Shown here piece after piece: positions 17,045 to 26,012 of a stretch of 64,000 nt of DNA. Both the position numbers and the translations under genes were made by a program. The stretch covers positions 62,001 to 126,000 of the forward strand of contig NZ_JAJUWR010000009.1 in assembly GCF_021390545.1 (NCBI RefSeq), in the 5' to 3' direction. How positions within the stretch are numbered: the stretch's first letter is position 1; every line of letters starts with the position of its first letter. Under the pieces are notes generated by a model, which was not told the DNA's origin, searched no databases, and worked only from the letters and a program-made list of their open reading frames with translations. The DNA comes from Algoriphagus sp. AGSA1 (GTDB lineage: Bacteria > Bacteroidota > Bacteroidia > Cytophagales > Cyclobacteriaceae).

Positions 17045-19033
17045 ATGGGAATGCAGACAGGGGAAAACGAACAGGGTTTACGCAAGATTTTGGATATGAC
17101 CCGGTTGATGGGTGTCGGAGTTTTAGGACTTCATTTTTACTACTATTGCTATGCTACATTCAAGGATTGGGGTTTGGTTTGGGATCTGACGGATAGTGTG
17201 CTGAGGAATATTTCCGGGACGGGTCTGTTTCTGGATTTCCATGCTTCGAAGTTGATTGCATTGGCGATGCTTGGGATTTCCCTGTTGGGAATTAAGGGTA
17301 GAAAGAGTGAGAATTTGAGTTCAAAAACAGCTTTTGTATACGGTGTATTAGGTCTGGGAATTTATTTTGGAAGCTATGCGATAATGAGCTGGCAAGCTCC
17401 ATTGGAATGGGTTTCGACTGCTTACATGTCATTGACCTCAGTCGGTTTTTTATGCATACTTTCGGGAGGAACCAAGCTATCCAGAATTATACATGACAAA
17501 CTCAGCAGCGATATTTTTAATACAGAAAATGAAACGTTCCCGCAGGAAGAACGGCTGATTGAGAATGAATTCTCGGTAAATCTACCTGCAAAATATAATT
17601 TGAAAGGAAGGCTCAGAAACAGCTGGATCAATATCATCAATCCCTTTCGTGGCCTGATGGTACTTGGGACACCGGGGTCAGGGAAAAGCTATTTTGTCAT
17701 CCGCCATGTGATTACACAGCATATCAAAAAAGGGTTTTCCATGTTTGTGTATGACTTCAAATTCGATGATCTGTCATCCATAGTTTACAATACTTGGTTG
17801 AAAAATAAGGCTAGTTATAAAGTGGTTCCCGAGTTATATGTGATCAATTTTGATGACCTCACCCGGAGTCACCGCTGCAATCCTTTGGCACCGGAAACCA
17901 TGTTGGATATTACCGATGCGGCGGAATCGGCACGGACTATTTTGATGGGTCTGAACCGAGAGTGGATCAAAAAGCAAGGAGACTTTTTTGTGGAATCACC
18001 GATCAATTTTCTGACTGCCATCATCTGGTTTTTGAGCAAATACAATGATGGGGAATTCTGTACTTTACCCCATGTCATTGAATTGATGCAGGCAGATTAC
18101 GATGAATTGTTCACGGTTTTAAGAACGGAAAAGGATATTGATGTCTTGATCAATCCCTTTGTGAATGCCTACCTGAATGATGTAATGGAGCAGCTGGAAG
18201 GACAGATAGCTTCAGCCAAAATATCCATGGCGCGGCTGTCCTCAGCACAGTTATACTATGTGCTTTCCGGCAATGATTTTACACTGGATATCAATAACCC
18301 CAAGGAACCAAAGTTGGTTTGTATGGGCAACAATCCCCAGAAAATCCAGATTTATGGAGCCGTACTTTCACTGTATGTAAACCGTCTGGTGAAGCTGGTA
18401 AACCAAAAGGGAAAGCTAAAAAGCAGTCTGATTTTCGATGAGTTTCCGACCATCTATTTAAATGGTATGGACAGTTTGATTGCCACTGCCCGGAGCAATA
18501 AAGTAGCAACCACTTTAGGTATTCAGGATCTCAGCCAGCTGCGGAAAGACTATGGGCGGGAGCTTGCAGATGTGATCATGGGGATAGTTGGTAACATTGT
18601 TTCGGGACAGGTGACGGGGGATTCTGCCAAACAATTATCGGATAGGATAGGGAAGATCATGCAGGACAGACAGAGTCTTTCGATCAACAGTGCAGACACT
18701 TCAATCAGCAAATCAAAACAGCTGGAATCAGCCGTTCCTCCATCTACTATTTCCTCCCTTTCCTCAGGTGGATTTGTCGGTATGGTAGCTGATAATCCGG
18801 ACTGTAAAATGACTCTGAAAGCTTTTCATTCGGAGATCATCAACGACCACAATGCCCTAAAAAAGGAGCAGGATAACTATGTTCCCATACCTGAAATCCG
18901 AAAGATAAGTAGCACTATTGTGCAGAGAAACTACCTTCAGATCAAGCAGGATGTGCAGGATATTATCCTTTCTGAAATGAGTAGGCTATTGAATGATCCA
19001 GGGCAGAGGCATTTGGTGATTAGGAAGGGGTGA
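17045..19033 (+). CDS. VirD4/TraG-like coupling ATPase (Bacteroidetes MobC type)
   Basis: A 662-residue type IV coupling protein. Three or four membrane segments occupy about residues 15-150; the ATPase domain follows with Walker A GTPGSGKS (about 216-223) and Walker B LIFDEF near 460. The QRHLVIRKG ending is basic. Coupling proteins link the relaxosome to the transfer channel and pump DNA. It follows the relaxase by 19 bases, completing a mobC-mobA-coupling gene operon. Presence of its own coupling protein while lacking pore genes suggests the element borrows a resident conjugation channel. Confidence 0.88.
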   Translation: MGMQTGENEQGLRKILDMTRLMGVGVLGLHFYYYCYATFKDWGLVWDLTDSVLRNISGTGLFLDFHASKLIALAMLGISLLGIKGRKSENLSSKTAFVYGVLGLGIYFGSYAIMSWQAPLEWVSTAYMSLTSVGFLCILSGGTKLSRIIHDKLSSDIFNTENETFPQEERLIENEFSVNLPAKYNLKGRLRNSWINIINPFRGLMVLGTPGSGKSYFVIRHVITQHIKKGFSMFVYDFKFDDLSSIVYNTWLKNKASYKVVPELYVINFDDLTRSHRCNPLAPETMLDITDAAESARTILMGLNREWIKKQGDFFVESPINFLTAIIWFLSKYNDGEFCTLPHVIELMQADYDELFTVLRTEKDIDVLINPFVNAYLNDVMEQLEGQIASAKISMARLSSAQLYYVLSGNDFTLDINNPKEPKLVCMGNNPQKIQIYGAVLSLYVNRLVKLVNQKGKLKSSLIFDEFPTIYLNGMDSLIATARSNKVATTLGIQDLSQLRKDYGRELADVIMGIVGNIVSGQVTGDSAKQLSDRIGKIMQDRQSLSINSADTSISKSKQLESAVPPSTISSLSSGGFVGMVADNPDCKMTLKAFHSEIINDHNALKKEQDNYVPIPEIRKISSTIVQRNYLQIKQDVQDIILSEMSRLLNDPGQRHLVIRKG

Positions 19034-19170
19034 GAAAAGACAACGTCATCTCCTGCGGTAATTCCTGTCTTGATAGTTAATAATATTAGAATACTCTCCG
19101 CATTACCTTCAAAATACTAGTATAGGATCTTTTAAAAATTTCATGAAAAATCATAGAGACATGAGTAAGG

Positions 19171-19209
19171 AACCTAAAGTGTAACTTTTTAATTGCTAGA
19201 CTTTAGGTT
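19171..19209. terminator. Terminator between the mobilization operon and the T9SS protein gene
   Basis: AACCTAAAGT (19171-19180) and ACTTTAGGTT (19200-19209) form a perfect 10-bp stem with a 19-base loop, between the convergent coupling protein and T9SS genes. The T-tract is short. Confidence 0.5.
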
Positions 19210-19224
19210 TTATGGATTAATTAT

Positions 19225-20241
19225 CTATTTCTCTATTTTTATTTTCTTCCTGATTATACCTTCTTCGCTGATTATGTGGAGATAGTAAAATCCTCTCTTA
19301 AATCCAAGAACTGGGATTTTGTTTATTTTGTCTTCCATTTTACGCGTGAAAACTTCATTTCCTGATTCATCATAAACCTTAACCTCGAATGGCTGCAGTT
19401 CTCTTGAGGTAGTATCAATCTTCTCCGCCTCAATTGTAAGTTCATTTATTACCGGGTTTGGATAGGCCGAATAGTTAAAGGATTGTATTCTGTTTACACG
19501 GATCTGTGAGGGTTGTTGTGAACTTCCGCAGCCGTTTCTAGCCCTTACAAAAATATCCCCAAAGGTTTGATTGGGGTTAATGCTTACAGTAATTGTATTG
19601 TCATTCGTACCACCACCTGATACAACCGTCAAAGAATTTGATACAGTCCACGTATAACCGGTGTACACACCTGCAAAAGAAGGAGCTGTAAAAGTCCCAC
19701 CGCCATACACATTGAAACTTTGAAATGAAGTACTCGGCAAACCAGGGATTCCTACCCAAATGTTCCTGATCTTTTCGAAATTACACCCGTTTGGATTAGT
19801 CACGGTGGACTTTACCCAACCTGGAGAGTAACTGGAAGGGTTAGTTGGCACTACCTGAAGTGTAGAGCTACTTCCAGGGTTGATTCTCTGTAGATTACTG
19901 CTATAAGTCCAGGAAACTGATGATCCTGCCGGCAATGCCCCCACAGAAAATGTGGTTCCGCAAGCCCCATTGTCTTGCCCGATTATTGCTTGGATATCAT
20001 TTTCTACTTCGATTTGCTTGGTTGCCGTATGTGATCCGCATGATCCCGATAAATTTGCTGTTACCGATATGTTCCCACTATCTTTAGCAGGTATGATTGT
20101 AACACTTCTCCCCGAACCTTGAACCTGCCATCCCGCAGGGACGCTCCAAGAGTATGACCCTGCACATGACAAAGAAGGTATAGAGGCGGTGAAAGGAACT
20201 CCACATTTGAATTCCGTTGTAGAAGTCGTTATCGCCGGCAT
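19225..20241 (-). CDS. T9SS-sorted surface protein, C-terminal part of a frameshifted gene
   Basis: A 338-residue frame with repeated PKD/Ig-like modules (SYSWSVPAGWQV, GYTWTVSNSLTV and similar) and a C-terminal type A sorting domain of the type IX secretion system (FNYSAYPNPVINELTIEAE near 255, a KRGFYYLHI strand and a final KKIKIEK). The sorting domain marks the protein for export and anchoring at the cell surface. It has no signal peptide; the signal and first modules are in the adjacent frame 20250-20930. The reading frame is open only back to HTLYVTRV, so the break lies within a few codons of CCCTATATGTAA, where removal of one AT would join the two halves as ...IPYVTRVMPAITT. Confidence 0.8.
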   Translation of the reverse strand: MPAITTSTTEFKCGVPFTASIPSLSCAGSYSWSVPAGWQVQGSGRSVTIIPAKDSGNISVTANLSGSCGSHTATKQIEVENDIQAIIGQDNGACGTTFSVGALPAGSSVSWTYSSNLQRINPGSSSTLQVVPTNPSSYSPGWVKSTVTNPNGCNFEKIRNIWVGIPGLPSTSFQSFNVYGGGTFTAPSFAGVYTGYTWTVSNSLTVVSGGGTNDNTITVSINPNQTFGDIFVRARNGCGSSQQPSQIRVNRIQSFNYSAYPNPVINELTIEAEKIDTTSRELQPFEVKVYDESGNEVFTRKMEDKINKIPVLGFKRGFYYLHIISEEGIIRKKIKIEK

Positions 20242-20249
20242 TACCCTCG

Positions 20250-20930
20250 TTACATATAGGGTATGCTATAGTTGCTATAGTGAGGTGTACCTTTGCCTTC
20301 GGTATCAGTATATGCTCTGACCTTAATTTCTCCACCTGCACAGTTTCCAGGTGTAAGTTGAATAGAACTTGCAGTAGGCTCATCAATTCGAAAGGTTCCT
20401 GTTGCTCCATTAGGACCTGTCCAACCAGGTGGAATTGTCCACTCATAACCGGAAGCAACTTTTGGAGGATTCCCCGGTGATTCGGAATTTGGTATTATTG
20501 CTGGTGCAATACCATACCACGCTGTTGGCTTAGAGCAGAATTGGACGCTTTGTGAAGGTCCGCTCATTCCACCTGGGTTGAAATTAACCAGAGATAAAAT
20601 CCTTATATTTGATACAGAGCCATTAGCCCCTCCCCCGCAACTGACATTTATGGCCGCATCTGGCAAGTTTGTCATATTCCACTTTACTTTAACTTTAGTA
20701 GCAGAGGTTATAATAGATTGAGCATCTTGGAAATCTGGAAATACACCTAAAGAAGCTGTCCAACCATAATCATTACATCCTGAAATTGAGGATCGTGTGT
20801 ATTCAACTGTTTCCCCTGCCCATACTTTGGTTGAAACAGGGGAAAGCGATATAGTTTGAGCAAGAGTATCCACATTAAAATTGGAAATGTAGAAAAAAAG
20901 AATGGCTATAAAATGTAATTTTGATTTCAT
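20250..20930 (-). CDS. N-terminal part of the frameshifted T9SS surface protein
   Basis: A 226-residue frame beginning with a signal peptide (about 1-24, ending DTLAQ) and Ig/PKD-like modules (GYEWTIPPGWTGPNG near 165-180). It ends early at TAA 20250-20252; the continuation with the same module type and the sorting domain is the frame 19225-20241. Together they would make a protein of about 565 residues. As it stands this product would be exported to the periplasm but could not be sorted by T9SS. It starts 3 bases after the beta-barrel gene, so the two are one operon. Confidence 0.78.
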   Translation of the reverse strand: MKSKLHFIAILFFYISNFNVDTLAQTISLSPVSTKVWAGETVEYTRSSISGCNDYGWTASLGVFPDFQDAQSIITSATKVKVKWNMTNLPDAAINVSCGGGANGSVSNIRILSLVNFNPGGMSGPSQSVQFCSKPTAWYGIAPAIIPNSESPGNPPKVASGYEWTIPPGWTGPNGATGTFRIDEPTASSIQLTPGNCAGGEIKVRAYTDTEGKGTPHYSNYSIPYM

Positions 20931-20933
20931 AGT

Positions 20934-21659
20934 TTAAAATTTGATCGTTAGGAGTAATTGATTGAATGGGATAAGAGATAAATAGTTATTAGAATATCTA
21001 TATCTTCCTGTGGCATTTGATTTTTTCGCATCTTCTATTAATTGTTTTTTTGGTGGAAGAGGCTGATTAGGTTCAATAGGTAGGTAATAGTCAATACCTA
21101 TGTTATCTTCTAGGTGATAGGATATGCTAGATTCAAGTCTTAGTGAAAGTCTTTCTGTTATTGATTGAATAATTCCAAAGGAGCCATTTAAATGGTAATT
21201 ATTGGATCTGTAATCACTATAATCAAAAATATAATTCTCCGGACTGATGAATTTGGTTTGATGTTTTCTAGTTAATAATTGGTTGAAGCCTACATCAGCT
21301 GCCCAATACAAGGACATTCCATTCCCTACTTGAAAGTTTGCAAAATCACGTTCAATCCCGAGTACAACTAAATAATTGTAATTCTGAACTTCATCAATCT
21401 GGTTACTATTTTTTAATTTTGGTTTATAGAAATCCATGTCAAAACCTAATCTACTTCTCAACGAGAATCCCTTTTCACCGATTTTCCGTGTGGAGAAGAG
21501 GGAATAATCTGGCAGTTGGTTTTTATCGAATAGGGACAATAGATCTGCCCCGACTTCCCATTTCTGGGACTTTGAGGTTTGGGAAAAACAGGGCTGGAGG
21601 TAGATTAAAGAAACAGCAAGAATTAGAAATGACTTTAAACTGTGTTTTTTTAGTTTCAT
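20934..21659 (-). CDS. Outer-membrane beta-barrel-like exported protein
   Basis: A 241-residue protein with a signal peptide (about 1-26, ending CFSQ), then alternating amphipathic strands (SLRSRLGFDMDFY, YNYLVVLGIERDF, RLSLRLESSISY) and a final LLLTIKF ending in Phe, the pattern of outer membrane barrels. No specific family is recognised. It is the first gene of an operon with the frameshifted T9SS protein, and may act as its surface partner; this is inferred from position only. Confidence 0.7.
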   Translation of the reverse strand: MKLKKHSLKSFLILAVSLIYLQPCFSQTSKSQKWEVGADLLSLFDKNQLPDYSLFSTRKIGEKGFSLRSRLGFDMDFYKPKLKNSNQIDEVQNYNYLVVLGIERDFANFQVGNGMSLYWAADVGFNQLLTRKHQTKFISPENYIFDYSDYRSNNYHLNGSFGIIQSITERLSLRLESSISYHLEDNIGIDYYLPIEPNQPLPPKKQLIEDAKKSNATGRYRYSNNYLSLIPFNQLLLTIKF

Positions 21660-22124
21660 ATAATTAAGGGTTTAGTGTTTCGAAGTGCTAAATTATAAGT
21701 TTGACTATAGAATCAAGATATCAAATGTTAATAATTAGGGGTGCATTTGATAACTAAATCCAAAAAAGTGCTCATTATCACGAATTGAGGCTTTGAGATA
21801 TTTCGTTTTGGGTGTACTAAGCGCAGATTCAAAAACAGGAAAGTGTCCAAACTATAATCTATCCCCCATGGAGTCTAAAAAATGGACGTTTGTTGAGACA
21901 GGAGTGAGAAAGAATGTTTCTTTGAAAAATATGCCTTTATTGTTTTATAAACTCCTCTCTCAAATCAAAAGCTAATAAACTTGAAAATTACCATTTTTGG
22001 AGATTGCTAATCTTATCTTGGAATATTGGATAGTTTATCGATTCTTTGAAGAAGTGTTTTTATATCAACCAAAAAGGAAGGGTCAGACTGAATATGACCC
22101 CAATAATAGTATGATTTGGAGAAA
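21660..22124. other. Intergenic region, AT-rich, no gene seen
   Basis: The 465 bases between the outer membrane protein promoter and the RhuM-Fic gene carry no convincing gene; a 60-codon plus-strand frame (21793-21975) shows no motif. GGGTCA (22080-22085) and TGACCC (22096-22101) form a short stem near the end of the RhuM-Fic gene. Confidence 0.5.
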
Positions 22125-23096
22125 TTAGTAATTCCTATTCAACACACTAATCACCAATTTCTTTACCGTCTCCATTTCTTCCGGTTTACTTGAAGCGATG
22201 AACAAGGTCAAGCTTGCCAAGGCATCATTGCTGATGATTGAAATTCCCTCCTCGTTATGCAACAAACCGTTTGACTGCAAAAAGAGAAGAAAGCATGCTG
22301 CGGCAATCCGTTTGTTGCCGTCAACAAAGCCGTGATTTTTGACGATCAGGTATAGGAGCGTTGCGGCTTTTTCTTCCAGGGTCGGATAGAAATCCTCTTC
22401 TCCAAATCCTTTACTAATCTGCGAAATTGCACTTTCAAAGCTTCCATCTTTTTCTTTCCCAAACACTCCAGACTCAAATTCTGATTTCATTGCCTGAATT
22501 ACTTCTTTGTAATCAGCCAACTCTGGATAATTTGCCTGTCTTTTAGTTAACCCTTTTTTATCCAGGTTCTCGTGATCATAATCATCAAGCAACTCAAGCC
22601 CTTTTGCAAATTGATTAAGCCAGTCCAAATTTTGATCTTGAGCTTTTTGCTCAATCGCACGGCTTAAGATCCGGATTCCGTCTTTAAGGGTTTGAACTTC
22701 TTGTTGCTTCTGAGAAAGTCTACTCTCATTAATAGCATAGCCCTGGACAAGGAAGTCTTTGAGCCGTTGGGTTGCCCATTGACGGAATTTTATACCATTT
22801 TTTGAATTTACTCTATAGCCAACTGATATGATCATGTCGAGATTGAAGTGATCGATATTTCGTTCAATTTTCCTTTTACCCTCCAGTTGAACTATCCGGA
22901 AATTCCGGATAGTTGGTTCCTTTTCCAATTCCTGACTATTATAAATTGTTTTGATATGTTCATTTATTGTTCTTACGTCCTTACCAAAAAGCTCAGCCAT
23001 TTGCTTTTGATTTAGCCATACTGTTTCCTGTTCAAACTTTACCTCAATTTGAGTCTGTCCATTTGCGGCTTGATATATTTCGATTTGATTTTCCAT
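22125..23096 (-). CDS. RhuM family protein fused to a Fic/Doc domain
   Basis: About 323 residues from MENQIEIY; an upstream ATG at 23120 would add eight residues, but family members start at the ENQIEIYQ-like strand. The first 120 residues are RhuM-like (TVWLNQKQMAELF, RTINEHIKTIY, DMIISVGYRVNSKNGIKFR), a presumed DNA- or phage-related domain. The C-terminal half holds a Fic/Doc core HGFVDGNKR near residue 258, close to the HxFx(D/N)GNxR consensus that binds ATP; such domains AMPylate or phosphorylate proteins. The protein is likely a toxin or defence-related gene of the element. No antitoxin gene is adjacent, so regulation may be internal. Confidence 0.85.
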   Translation of the reverse strand: MENQIEIYQAANGQTQIEVKFEQETVWLNQKQMAELFGKDVRTINEHIKTIYNSQELEKEPTIRNFRIVQLEGKRKIERNIDHFNLDMIISVGYRVNSKNGIKFRQWATQRLKDFLVQGYAINESRLSQKQQEVQTLKDGIRILSRAIEQKAQDQNLDWLNQFAKGLELLDDYDHENLDKKGLTKRQANYPELADYKEVIQAMKSEFESGVFGKEKDGSFESAISQISKGFGEEDFYPTLEEKAATLLYLIVKNHGFVDGNKRIAAACFLLFLQSNGLLHNEEGISIISNDALASLTLFIASSKPEEMETVKKLVISVLNRNY

Positions 23097-23164
23097 TGTT
23101 CGGTTCAATTTAAGTTTCATTTGTGGGTTTCTGGCTCTTCATTCAAAGAGAAGTCAGTTAGGAC

Positions 23165-24379
23165 TCATTGAAGCTTCTCCCTTAAAGCCTTCATGTCAAA
23201 ACTTATCTTCGTATCCAGGATTTTGGCATAATGCTGCGTCTGTTTAAGGGATTTGTGACCGAGCATTTTTGATACGGTTTCGATAGGTACTCCATTGGCC
23301 AAGGTAATGGTAGTTGCAAATGTGTGCCGTGCAATATGAAAGGTGAGCGGTTTATTGATCTCACATACGTCAGCGATTTCCTTCAGATACGAATTCATCT
23401 TTTGGTTGCTCAATACTGGCAATACATGAGTTCCTTCCTTACATTGAGGGTGGTCTCTATACTTTTTAATAAGCTCCAAAGCTTTTGGCAATAAGGGCAA
23501 ACGGGTAGGAGAGTCCGTTTTTTGCCTCTGAGTATAGATCCATTGCTCTCCGTCAATACCTGTTGCTATTTGATTTTTTCTAAGGTTTTTGACATCAATG
23601 TAGGCAAGGCCAGTATAGCAGCTGAATAGAAAAATATCCCTCACATGGTTGAGCCGTTCAGTTGCGAATTGTTTTTCAGATATCTTTTGGATTTCAATCC
23701 ATGATAGAAAGTCCCGATTGACTTCCTTTTTGACCATCTTGAACTGAACAAATGGATTTCTGATCAACCATCCGTTTTTTATGCAGATCAGTACAATCTT
23801 TTTAAAATTGGAAAGGTATTTCACTGTGGTATTGTGACTGCAGTTCTGTACCGACCTTAGCCAAAAAGAATATCCTGAGATAAATTCATAATCCAGAAGT
23901 TGGATGTCCATGTCATCCGCTCCATATTTCCATTGGATAAATGAGCGGGTATGATCCAATGAGGTTCTGTATCGCTGCAGGGTACCGGGAGCAAATTCTT
24001 TTCCCAATAACGCTTCGACTTGTTCATTATGCTCCCTGAAAATCTCCAGTATCATCTTTTTCTTCTCACCGACTCCAAGAAGGACATTCTTTAAAGCTTC
24101 TGCAGTGACTTCTCTGTCCGATTCAATCAGTTGTTTTTTCGCCTGTAGCGTTTTATAGGAAAGTGTATCCAGGAATGCGTTTAATGTCCTGCTGTCCTCT
24201 TTGTTCCCTTCGGCTCTTCCGGCTGAACCATTCCATCTTGAAGGGTTCCAAAGTCTCTTGGTAGAAATTTCTTTGGAAATCCCATCGACGGTAATTCTGA
24301 GGTAAACATACCTCTCTTTTTTTGTGGATTTTTTGGACTGTTTCAAAAAGAAGAGCAATCCGAAGCTTTTTTCTAACAT
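23165..24379 (-). CDS. Site-specific tyrosine recombinase (integrase)
   Basis: A 404-residue integrase of the Bacteroidetes type: an N-terminal Arm-binding domain, a SAM-like core-binding domain (about 110-205) and the catalytic domain. The C-terminal box HIARHTFATTI supplies His and Arg, LGHKSLKQTQHY the second His and the Tyr nucleophile. The first arginine of the usual tetrad is replaced in TGLAYIDVKNL, as in many integrases of Bacteroides conjugative transposons. It lies 368 bases from tRNA-Ser, whose 3' end faces it, a frequent insertion target, and probably moves the element on its left side. Confidence 0.9.
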   Translation of the reverse strand: MLEKSFGLLFFLKQSKKSTKKERYVYLRITVDGISKEISTKRLWNPSRWNGSAGRAEGNKEDSRTLNAFLDTLSYKTLQAKKQLIESDREVTAEALKNVLLGVGEKKKMILEIFREHNEQVEALLGKEFAPGTLQRYRTSLDHTRSFIQWKYGADDMDIQLLDYEFISGYSFWLRSVQNCSHNTTVKYLSNFKKIVLICIKNGWLIRNPFVQFKMVKKEVNRDFLSWIEIQKISEKQFATERLNHVRDIFLFSCYTGLAYIDVKNLRKNQIATGIDGEQWIYTQRQKTDSPTRLPLLPKALELIKKYRDHPQCKEGTHVLPVLSNQKMNSYLKEIADVCEINKPLTFHIARHTFATTITLANGVPIETVSKMLGHKSLKQTQHYAKILDTKISFDMKALREKLQ

Positions 24380-24432
24380 GATTTGGTTAGTTAGGTTGAA
24401 TAAAATTCGGAATACAAGCTCTAAATCACAAG

Positions 24433-24451
24433 ATGTTCACTTATTGAACAT
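24433..24451. promoter_or_regulatory. Dyad upstream of the integrase gene
   Basis: ATGTTCA (24433-24439) and TGAACAT (24445-24451) are perfect 7-bp arms around CTTAT, 54-72 bases before the integrase start codon. It could be an operator or a recombination protein site. Confidence 0.35.
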
Positions 24452-24478
24452 GTTGATAATCAAAATAATATAATGCTC

Positions 24479-24528
24479 CCAGTGCGTCTTTTTTTTTCAG
24501 GTAGAGGACTACACGAATGACGCACTGG
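24479..24528. repeat. 10-bp inverted repeat between integrase and tRNA-Ser
   Basis: CCAGTGCGTC (24479-24488) and GACGCACTGG (24519-24528) are perfect arms around 30 bases that include a run of ten T. It lies where an attachment site is expected and may be part of one or a terminator-like relic. Confidence 0.4.
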
Positions 24529-24569
24529 AATTACAGGCAATTGTGAAGATTTTACGGGTTTTTGACCAT

Positions 24570-24608
24570 AAAAAAAGCCTGTAAAGAATTTCTTTACAGG
24601 CTTTTTTT
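24570..24608. terminator. Bidirectional terminator after tRNA-Ser
   Basis: AAAAAAAGCCTGTAAAGA and TCTTTACAGGCTTTTTTT flank ATT in a near-perfect 18-bp palindrome with A and T tails on both sides. For the minus-strand tRNA gene it is the first terminator downstream (about 140 bases). Confidence 0.8.
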
Positions 24609-24747
24609 GAATCTGATGAGTTGAATAAAGCGAAAATCTGATTTTTAATGTACTGATTATCAGTGCTTTGCGCTTTTATTCTTTCTTGAAGTGACTTAAT
24701 AAATCTTTTTTCAAGAAGCTTGTTGACTTTTTCAACAAGGTACTCAG

Positions 24748-24832
24748 CAGAGGAAGAGGGATTCGAACCCCCGGTACCTCTCGGTACAACGGTTTTCAAG
24801 ACCGCCGCATTCGACCGCTCTGCCATTCCTCT
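24748..24832 (-). tRNA. tRNA-Ser (anticodon UGA)
   Basis: An 85-base gene read on the minus strand: acceptor arms AGAGGAA (5') and TTCCTCT (3') pair fully with discriminator G; the anticodon loop is CTTGAAA within a CGGT/ACCG stem, giving anticodon TGA; the variable arm TACCGAGAGGTA forms the long stem expected for tRNA-Ser; the T loop is GGTTCGAATCC. No CCA is encoded. It decodes UCA (and UCG by wobble). Confidence 0.95.
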
Positions 24833-24866
24833 AGGTCGTTCTTAGGTTTGTGCCTGATTTGGATTG

Positions 24867-24896
24867 CAAAAGTAGGAGAAAAGTAAACTTTTGCAA
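24867..24896 (-). promoter_or_regulatory. Promoter of tRNA-Ser
   Basis: On the minus strand TTG (24894-24896), a 19-base spacer and TACTTTTG (24867-24874) match the Bacteroidetes sigma-A consensus TTG-N19-TAnnTTTG, about 35 bases before the mature 5' end. Confidence 0.65.
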
Positions 24897-25028
24897 AACC
24901 TAAACCGGATTTTTATGCTAACTTCCTGATTGTTTTTGATTTAATTTTCTGCTCTGCATAGAATTTGTGTATTGAATGTTAAAATAACTTCTCAGATCCT
25001 ATGGACTCCCCGAAAAGTTGGGGCGGAG

Positions 25029-26012
25029 TTATTCAGGAACAGCTCTTTTTTCTTCACGGACCAACTCCTCAATTCCATTTCCCTCCCGTTTTTTCTTTTC
25101 TTCTATCAGGTCCAAACTCACATTTACCTCAAAACATACCAGGATGATGATCGATGTGATAAGTAGCCATAGCATCAAAGCGATCAATGTTCCGATGGAG
25201 CCGTAGAGCCTGTTGTAGCTGGCGAAATTGTTCAGGTAAAACGTGAAGCCATAGAATCCTACTGTAATCAACAGTCCGGCCAACTTGGCCCCTTCAGAAA
25301 AGAATTTCCACTTATCGTGAACGGCAGGGGCAAACCTAAAAATAAACGCTGTAGTGATGTAAAACATAAACAGTAGGATGAGGAACTTCAGACTGGAGAA
25401 CAAGAAATACATAAACCCTGAGTTGAACACTTGCAACTCATCTAGGCGCCGGATGATGACCCCGCCCACGATCATTACCAAACTAGCCGTAATTACTGTC
25501 AGGGCAAGTATAAGCACGATACTGACAGCTATGCCTCTGCTTTGAAAAAAGCCTCTGTTGTCTTTGGTCTGATACACGGAGTTAAAGGAGTTCATCATGG
25601 AGACCACACCTTGGGTGGAAGCAAAGAGGGCAAAGAAGAAACCCAAAGAAAGCAGGCTTTGTCTCGGCTTGGACACAATATCCATGATCGTCCCTTCAGA
25701 TTGGGTGTAGATTTCCTCTGGCAGGATCTCCTGGGTGAAGGTGAGGATGTTCTCCGTAGTGATATAGGGGAAAATGTCCTGTAAATAGGGGATAAGGTTG
25801 AGCAGAAAAAGAATCATGGGGAAGAGTGCTATGGTATAGCTGAAAGCCATCGATCCGGCCCGCTCTAAAATGTCGTCTTTTCTCAGCTGGAGCAAAAAAA
25901 TCCTACCCAGATCATATAGGTTTTTGTCGGGGTCTCCGAAATGGATTTTCTTTAGCTTTCTGGCTTGCCATAGCAGCCTGACTTCTAACCTAAGGATTTT
26001 TGTTTTAATCAC
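25029..26012 (-). CDS. YihY/BrkB family membrane protein
   Basis: A 327-residue inner membrane protein with six predicted helices in the YihY/UPF0761 pattern, including AGSMAFSYTIALFPMILFLL near 50-70 and the conserved GAKLAGLLITVGFYGFTFYL and YGSIGTLIALMLWL segments near 235-285. It has the ribonuclease-BN name in old annotation, which is not supported. Function is unknown; a transport or envelope role is likely. It is the last of three overlapping genes (MltG, thioesterase, YihY), with an 8-base overlap. Confidence 0.85.
   Translation of the reverse strand: MIKTKILRLEVRLLWQARKLKKIHFGDPDKNLYDLGRIFLLQLRKDDILERAGSMAFSYTIALFPMILFLLNLIPYLQDIFPYITTENILTFTQEILPEEIYTQSEGTIMDIVSKPRQSLLSLGFFFALFASTQGVVSMMNSFNSVYQTKDNRGFFQSRGIAVSIVLILALTVITASLVMIVGGVIIRRLDELQVFNSGFMYFLFSSLKFLILLFMFYITTAFIFRFAPAVHDKWKFFSEGAKLAGLLITVGFYGFTFYLNNFASYNRLYGSIGTLIALMLWLLITSIIILVCFEVNVSLDLIEEKKKREGNGIEELVREEKRAVPE

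Noticed and set aside
24509-24826. Minus-strand frame of 105 codons across tRNA-Ser
   Set aside because: It reads through the tRNA gene and the downstream terminator; its first residues are just translated tRNA sequence.
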